Positions 58,350 through 64,000 of a stretch of DNA of 64,000 nucleotides are shown here, piece after piece (position 1 is the stretch's first letter; every line of letters starts with the position of its first letter). A model generated the notes under the pieces. The model did not search any database. It was not told the origin of the DNA and was given only the letters and a program-made list of their open reading frames with translations. The translations under genes were made by a program, and so were the position numbers. Origin of the DNA: Maea johnstoni (lineage: Eukaryota > Annelida > Polychaeta > Spionida > Magelonidae); contig OZ012700.1 of assembly GCA_963942565.1 (NCBI GenBank), forward strand, positions 765,157 to 829,156, read 5' to 3'.

Positions 58350-60100
58350 GTAGAATAATAACCAAGATGGGGGGGGGAGGGGGCTCCACGGGGTTGAAGC
58401 GATATGGGCGGGAATGGGGTTCGCTTGCGGGGGTGGGGAGTATGGAGAGAATTGGGAGTGTGGATGGCCGGAGGAGGTGTGGAGGGAAGCTCGGAGTGGG
58501 CGAGCGGTGGTGAAACGGGTAAATCAATTAGGCCAGGGAGGTTCTGGCTGGATATGGATGTTTGAGGGCGTTTTTTTTTTTGTTTTATTTTGATGAATCT
58601 TGTAAAATAATCCTTGTATCTGTTTCAGGAAATGTTCTCCGTTGTTTCCAGGCATAACACAGTCATAGTATCTGGGGACTGGGCATTGAGGTCCTTGCTC
58701 TCTTGATAGCACGCCGGCTCCACGTGGTGTCTTAGCCAGCTGCTTCCGGAGTTTGTCCTGCTTGGGGCGAAGAGTCGGTAGTGTCTCAGCTCTATTGTTG
58801 GTCGGTTTTCCATAAAGTGGTCCCGGCGCAGGTGCCGTTCAGCCCTATTATTGGTCTGCCTCCCACAGTGGTATGCCGCGATGGGGGAAGTGGTTGTTGC
58901 TGGTGGAATTGGCTGACTGTTCGAGGAGAGAGGGGGAACAGGGGAGGGGAGATTGGGTCCTCCAAAACTCCTGCCTACTCCTGCGTAGTTGTGTTTGTTT
59001 TTCTTCTGTTATCCTTTCCTTGTAGGTTGCCGGGCGTAGCGGTGGCAGTCAATGAGTACTGCAAGTAGTCTCTCGTGGTTAGCGCCGATGCCACAGAAGT
59101 GTCCAAGGAACGGTGGCGCGGGCCGCGGGAGGCCTTCCTTTTTCTTTTTCCTTTTCAGTTTGCTGTGTAGGCCTTCCTGGTGCTCATCTTGATCGGAGCG
59201 CCATCTGCTGTTGACGGCGGAGGAGGGGCCGGAGGAGTGCTGTGCGGACTGTGGGTGCGTCGGGTGGACGTACTAGGGTTCATCAGGTGCAGCAGCTCGC
59301 TTCCAGGAGGATCAAACCTCTGCTCGAGCTCGTTTGCTGGCGATTCATAGTCGCTCAACTGTTTGTCTGTCAAATCAGGGAAGTTTCTTCTCGCCTTCCG
59401 TTTGTTACGGCATAAAATGGCGAGTGTGATCTGGTGGAGGGAGTCGTGGAGTGGTCGGTGTGACGCTGGCCGTGTTGTTCTTGTTTCCGCTTACAGCCGC
59501 TGGTCTTTTTGGCCGGTGTCCAGCTGTCCGGACGGAATGCAGTCTTTTCCTTCGTTGGCAGGCGTGGGAGGGGCGAGTCCTGGGATCTCGCCTGTGTTCC
59601 TCCGCCGCATGTCACAGAGCATTGTGGGATGCAGTTTCTTCTTCCTTTCAGGTTGACGGGGGGCGTCAGTTGGCGTCCGAACTGCCCGTCGCTTGTTTAA
59701 CTGAATTCTCCTTAAAATGAGTGTGTTTCTGCTGGGATGTTTTTCCACCCATTCCTTTTCCATACCGGCAGCCATTCAGTCATACTTCTGGTGTCCGTTC
59801 TGGATCGCCTACTGTGATTTTTAAAAATCGGAGTCCTGTTAAGCGTTAAAGTATGTATCGCGGTGGAAATATGTGTTAAGCCATAAAGCAATAGTTTAAG
59901 TTAAAAGTAACAATAATAAGAGAGTCAATAGTATTGTCCCTGTCGTCTTAATTTGGACGAGTGTTCTTCTTTGTGTTCGGCCTGGTTCGATTGAGCCGTG
60001 GCTGCTATGTGATGTATGCTCCTGTAGTGATATGTGTGCGTTCATTTTATTTTTGCTTATACGCTCTCGCTTTTTCTTTTCTTTTATTTCCTTTCCAGTC
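58350..60100 (+). other. Gypsy inter-ORF region with several splice-acceptor-like sites
   Basis: There is no long sense frame with a domain. Acceptor-like polypyrimidine-AG sites end at 58628 (TGTTTCAG), 59025 (TTTCCTTGTAG), 59651 (TTCCTTTCAG) and 60098 (TTATTTCCTTTCCAG). The last lies four bases before the ATG of the third ORF, consistent with a spliced subgenomic message as used for third genes in this family. Confidence 0.55.
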
Positions 60101-60102
60101 GG

Positions 60103-62112
60103 ATGGAGGCCCTCCGGTTAGAGATAGAATGCCTAAAAAGGGTGGTGGGGGAGCTTAAGGCTAGTCAGGTGCCGTCCGGTCAGGGGGTCGAGCCCCCGTT
60201 GGAGCCGGGGGAAGGGGGTATGGGTGCCGTGGGAGGGGAGTCGCCAATTGTGGGGGACGGGGGGGTATGTCCCGCATCGCCAGAGGCGGGAGATATTACG
60301 CCCACTGAGGTGGAGTCTACCAATTCGGTTCTTGGGTCTGCGGGGTCCGCAGAAAGCGAGTTGGGGGGAGGGAAAGAAGATTGGGACCGAATCTTAGATG
60401 GGACCGAGGGGGAGGGGGAGGACAGTGCGGGAAAGGGGGCCGGCGCGGCAGAGGGAAGTGTCGCAGGGAAGGAGGGTCCCGCGCAAATGGGGAGTCCTAT
60501 GGAACAGGGAAGTCCCACAAAGGGGAAGGAGGTTCCTGAGGAGAGGGAGGATCCGGTGACGGAGGAAGAGAAATCTTTAGATGGGATGTTTGAAATTTAT
60601 AGGGATGAGGTAGCATGGTCAAAGGCGAGGGTTTTGTTCAGGAAGGAGTTAGTGAGGATGGGGGTGTGGCCCGAGGGAGCGGCGAGAGAGGAGGGTGTGG
60701 AGCAGCCTGGTGAGGCCACAGAGCTGCAGGGGAGGGGGGAGGATGGGCCGGCGGAAGAACCTGGGGATGGGCAACCTGGTGCGTCCAGGGGGGTGCCTTC
60801 TCCAGTCAGCTCGGAAGCGAGGGAGGGAGGTGGGGAGACAGGTCGGCCGGAGGAGAGGCAACCCGCGGGCAGCAGGGTGGCGCCACCTTCGATTCTGGGT
60901 GCGGAGAGAGAGGTAGTGGGAGGGGAGGAAGGGGTGGGTCTGAAGAGGGCCGGAGTGGGCCGCGGTAGAGGGCCGGGAGAGGGGGGGAGACGGATAGAAA
61001 CGCGGCCTAGATTAGGGGGGGTGCAGGCTGCACAGGGGCGCCAGTGGGAGCCCATAGGCCCGGAGGAGGTAGGGGTGGTGTCGGGGAAGCGGAAGGGGGG
61101 TCCCGATGAGGAGCCGGAAGTGGGGGGGGATAGGCCGCCGGAGAGTCCCGTGGTGGACCCGGTGGGACCAGTAAGGGGGACTGGAGGAGCCGGTGTTCCG
61201 GTGCTCCTGCCTGCGGGCAGTGAGCCCAGTCAGGCCCAGGGGGGGGCTCGTCCGAAGAACAGTCGGGCCACCGGGGCTGCGGTCGCCGGTGTGCAGCCAC
61301 TGCTTGACGTGCCCACAGCGGGTTCGGGTCGCATGCGTGCGGTAGCCGAGAGCTGGAGGGAACCCGAGCGGCGGGAAGAGCCGACCGAGGGGCCGTTGGT
61401 GCCCCGTTCAGCATATGGGGGCACGTGGACGTCTGACGGTCTTTATATAGACTGGCAGGGCGTCCAGTGGGAATTCAAATGGGGATGGTATAGATGTCCC
61501 GTGGCGGCCTGCCTGAGGAGTTTCCGAGTTTATAATACCTGGCAGGCGTTGGGGCGCCATTGGGTGGCCCTGCACGGCTCACAGGCCCAGGCCGTGCAGT
61601 GGTATTGTGGATGGTGTGGGATGGTGTCAAATCGCCGAGACAGGGTCATGTCCCACATCGCGCAGTATGGACATGGGGACCGGGCACCCCTGGAGAGGGT
61701 GGTGCCGGCGGAAATCCCAACGTCAATTATTATGCCGAACAAGCGTCCCCCGCGGGGAGAGAACGCGCCGCCACAGGCGGAGGGAGGGGGTCAGGCGCCT
61801 GGTGCTGGGGCACGGGCCCCGGACAGTGCCGCGAGCTCCGCGGAGGCCGGCATTGCGGGGAGGGGGGTCCCAGTGGTCCAGGAGGGGCCACCCCGAGGGT
61901 TGGGCCGGGGAAGGGCCCGAGGAGTTAGGTTCGCAGCAGGAGGGAGCGCGGAGAAGGAGTCAGAGGAGGCCCGGCCGGGGGCCAGAGCAGGTCAAGGGGG
62001 TGGGAGCGACTGCACGAGGCTCGTGGGGGGGGGGCCAAGGGAGGACCCCCGCGTGTGCCGGATGTCGCTGGAGGGACGAAGAGATACGAGCACTCACGCA
62101 GAAAATAGGTAG
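60103..62112 (+). CDS. Third ORF of the Gypsy element: acidic/low-complexity protein with two C2H2-like fingers
   Basis: The product is 669 residues from the ATG at 60103, chosen because it follows a strong acceptor (60098) and opens a leucine-heptad helix (MEALRLEIECLKRVVGELK). A long Gly/Glu/Pro-rich region follows. Around residues 465-535 are two finger-like units: C-x4-C..H-x5-H (CPVAACLRSFRVYNTW..) and C-x2-C..H-x5-H (CGWCGMVSNRRDRVMSHI..). No signal peptide or membrane segment follows this ATG, so it does not look like an envelope protein despite its position after pol. Function unknown; a nucleic-acid-binding accessory protein is a guess. Confidence 0.6.
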   Translation: MEALRLEIECLKRVVGELKASQVPSGQGVEPPLEPGEGGMGAVGGESPIVGDGGVCPASPEAGDITPTEVESTNSVLGSAGSAESELGGGKEDWDRILDGTEGEGEDSAGKGAGAAEGSVAGKEGPAQMGSPMEQGSPTKGKEVPEEREDPVTEEEKSLDGMFEIYRDEVAWSKARVLFRKELVRMGVWPEGAAREEGVEQPGEATELQGRGEDGPAEEPGDGQPGASRGVPSPVSSEAREGGGETGRPEERQPAGSRVAPPSILGAEREVVGGEEGVGLKRAGVGRGRGPGEGGRRIETRPRLGGVQAAQGRQWEPIGPEEVGVVSGKRKGGPDEEPEVGGDRPPESPVVDPVGPVRGTGGAGVPVLLPAGSEPSQAQGGARPKNSRATGAAVAGVQPLLDVPTAGSGRMRAVAESWREPERREEPTEGPLVPRSAYGGTWTSDGLYIDWQGVQWEFKWGWYRCPVAACLRSFRVYNTWQALGRHWVALHGSQAQAVQWYCGWCGMVSNRRDRVMSHIAQYGHGDRAPLERVVPAEIPTSIIMPNKRPPRGENAPPQAEGGGQAPGAGARAPDSAASSAEAGIAGRGVPVVQEGPPRGLGRGRARGVRFAAGGSAEKESEEARPGARAGQGGGSDCTRLVGGGPREDPRVCRMSLEGRRDTSTHAENR

Positions 62113-63077
62113 ACTAGAGGAGGGCAGCAGACGGCTGGCGGAGTGCTTGGGAGGGCTCCTGGGGGCGCGCTCCTAGGAGACTGGCCCCCAGGGTGCCTTG
62201 TAAATAGTTGTATATAGCTAGTAGGAGAGGGGGGTGGACTGCAGTGATTTTTGGGTCCATCCTTCATATATTTTTAAATAACTTTATTGGAGGTGTAGGC
62301 TGGCGGGCCCAGCGGGCCAAAGGCAGCGACTTTTTAGAAAATTTTATAGGGCAGGGCTTGGGGGTTCCTATGGGGGAGGGCAATGCCAAATGGGGAAGGG
62401 GTAGTGCATGGGGGGAGTATATATTTATTTATTAAACTAAGAAAAAAAAAATAGAAAAAACGGATCAGATATGGCTGTTATAAAGAGAAGAAGTGGTGGG
62501 GAGCCGGACTGGTAGGAAGTGAGGGTAGGAGGGTGTGGCCTTGGAGTCCGGCTCAGGAAGAGAATCAGAGTTTTTATGAATATTTATTAGTAGTGTAGGT
62601 AGTTTGGGGAGACGGGACAAAGTCCAATCCCAAGCCCCAGGGTAGTCCCTTTTTAATTAGTTTTTTATTGGGAAGGGTCCTGTGGTTGGTTGATGAGTGT
62701 GGTGGGTCCCAGGAGGGGTTTAAGCTTTGTAGGACCCGAGGGGGGAATGTTTTTTTTTGTCTTTTTCGAATGATTAGTATTTTTCTAGTGTACAAAAGTT
62801 GGCCCGGGGAATGAATAAAGACATCTAATACCCAAAATACACAAAAAGAAAAGAAGTTTTTAATTCAGTTTTTAGAGAGGTCCCACAGCCTGGAGTAGAG
62901 TAGGTGAATGTTTGGGCTTTGGAGGCTGTGGGCTCAGTAGGGTAGTGTTAGGTAGAGGCCAATCAGCTCAGATCACCCTGTTAGTCCCTTTTTGTTAGGT
63001 AATTCTGTTATTTTTGGGCAGGGGAGGGGGGGGGGGGTCCCAGCTAGACGAGGGCGTCTAGTGCAAGTGGGGGGGTG
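62113..63077 (+). other. Gypsy 3' tail before the LTR
   Basis: No frame with a domain. It contains A-rich stretches, an AATAAA at 62814-62819 about 260 bp before the LTR, G-runs (63020-63038), and the GTGGGGGGGTG polypurine tract at the LTR edge. Confidence 0.6.
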
Positions 63078-63648
63078 TGTAACGGGGGAGCCCGGGCGGC
63101 GGGAGAACCCTGTTGCTGAGGGTAGAGAAGTGGGACAGCGGTTGGCCTTGGGAGGGAAGATAGAGTGGGGGGAGAAGTGGAGTAGGGCACTGGTTGGTGA
63201 TGACGACTTCCTGCAGGGGTCATGTGACAGACGGGTTGGGAGAATTGAAGAAGAAGGTCACGTCGCGAATGGTGCCAAGAATTGGAGAAGAACTTCCATT
63301 GAATTTGTGAGGGCAGCCGCTGGAGCAAATCCCACTCCTGACGACGAGAAGTCCCAGAGGTTGGGCAACGACCCGTGAGAGCGCTGGTCCAGAAGAGCAG
63401 GAACAAAAGGTGAGTTTATTGTTCTTTCAGGATTGTATTATATTCTATTTCAGCAACTGTGATTAGCCTAAAAGTGGGGTAGTTAGGTGTAGGGGGATTG
63501 GGAGGGGAGCACATGGCCGCCGCGGGGAGGTGAATGGTGGGGGTGTTGTTGTGTGCATATATGATTACTGGCCTTAACCAGCTGGTGAGGTATAAATAAC
63601 TCTAACAGGCACTGCACGTCACGGCCTAGTGTTAAGTGTCCTGCCACA
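63078..63648 (+). repeat. Gypsy 3' LTR
   Basis: 571 bp, the mate of 49981-50551, with about one difference near its start. It ends CTGCCACA and is followed by the CGAG target repeat. Confidence 0.95.
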
Positions 63649-63691
63649 CGAGTTTTAAGTTTTGTTCAATTTGACTCAGGCTGCCATCTGA

Positions 63692-63858
63692 GCTATAATA
63701 TAGGGATTAAGTATGGCCCGGAGGGCCGTGTGGCGAATAAAGCTGAGGAGCTGATGTCAACCCGTTCAAGGCGCAAAGTGCCGAGAACGGGTTGACATCA
63801 GCGACGAAGCTTTATTCGCCACACGGCCCGACAGGACATACTTAATCACTATTATAGC
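63692..63858. repeat. Palindromic MITE, about 167 bp
   Basis: GCTATAATA..GGGCCGTGTGGCGAATAAAGC..GCTGATGTCAACCCGTTC pairs with the mirror GAACGGGTTGACATCAGC..GCTTTATTCGCCACACGGCCC..TATTATAGC around a GGCGCAAAGTGCC centre. Near-perfect arms of about 80 bp. Confidence 0.9.
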
Positions 63859-64000
63859 ATGATAAGAAATTGAATTGAAATGAATTATATGTTAGATATA
63901 GGGTATTATGACCGGAGCACTTGTCTTGGGATTGCTGATTGTTTGAATGATGAACAGAGCTTGACCCAGTTTGACGACAGGCGCCAAACTTGAAATTCAG
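63859..64000. other. Window edge, nothing recognised
   Basis: AT-rich, no feature supported. Confidence 0.4.

Larger units (their letters stand above)
49981..63648 (+). mobile_element. Ty3/Gypsy LTR retrotransposon, 13.7 kb, very young, broken, with PHD finger and third ORF
   Basis: Two 571-bp LTRs (TG..CA) and a 4-bp target duplication CGAG (49977-49980, 63649-63652) bound the element. Order: LTR, leader with a TGG-starting primer-binding-like site (from about 50553), gag with three CCHC knuckles, protease, reverse transcriptase, RNase H, PHD finger, VKKE repeats, integrase, about 1.7 kb without a long frame, third ORF, about 1 kb tail with a G-rich polypurine tract, LTR. RNase H before integrase gives Gypsy order. 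It looks nearly complete but is broken, with about three breaks across gag and pol. The LTRs differ at about one base, so insertion is very recent. It inserted about 90 bp past family A copy C. Confidence 0.92.

Noticed and set aside
59151-59775. Overlapping short frames on both strands between Gypsy integrase and the third ORF
   Set aside because: No domain on either strand; the region is better explained as a spliced leader or intron of the element.

Overview
This is animal nuclear DNA, most likely from a marine invertebrate. Supporting signs are spliced genes (polypyrimidine-AG acceptors, AATAAA signals), two C2H2 zinc-finger genes of the large tandem-array type, (TA)n arrays, and nested hAT, Harbinger, Tc1/mariner, LINE, BEL/Pao and Ty3/Gypsy elements. 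The phylum cannot be fixed from sequence alone; a deuterostome such as a hemichordate, echinoderm or amphioxus is only a guess. There are no bacterial operons, ribosome binding sites or CRISPR arrays.

Layout. 1-10 kb: a dispersed repeat (here called family A) is split by a foldback insertion of about 8.1 kb (about 1876-10001). Its arms pair end to end and carry microsatellites, 53-bp tandem repeats and nested elements. 10.2-11.1 kb: a promoter/first-exon-like module on the minus strand. 11-20 kb: palindromic MITEs, (TA)n arrays, a 5'-truncated LINE inside a mariner-like element, and one probable host terminal exon on the plus strand (17227-17342). 20-23.4 kb: zinc-finger gene 1 (minus, 29 fingers) with decayed fingers upstream. 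23.4-31 kb: its probable intron, ending in a second copy of the promoter/first-exon module. 31-36 kb: Harbinger-like MITEs and other repeats. 36.9-38.5 kb: zinc-finger gene 2 (minus, 15 fingers). 38.9-45 kb: a young but broken BEL/Pao element with 608-bp LTRs. 45-49.98 kb: AT-rich DNA and two family A copies, each with a nested element. 49.98-63.65 kb: a very young, GC-rich, strongly G-skewed Ty3/Gypsy element of 13.7 kb with 571-bp LTRs, also broken. 63.65-64 kb: a palindromic MITE.

The strongest biology is in two places. The Gypsy element carries a canonical PHD finger and four tandem VKKE (SUMO-type) motifs between RNase H and integrase, plus a third open frame after integrase with two C2H2-like fingers behind a strong splice acceptor. 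The two zinc-finger paralogues share a C-terminal tail with two I/VKQE SUMO-type motifs, share a splice acceptor, and may share a first-exon module, which points to one chromatin-silencing-type gene family expanded locally among transposons. Functions for both are inferred from motifs only.
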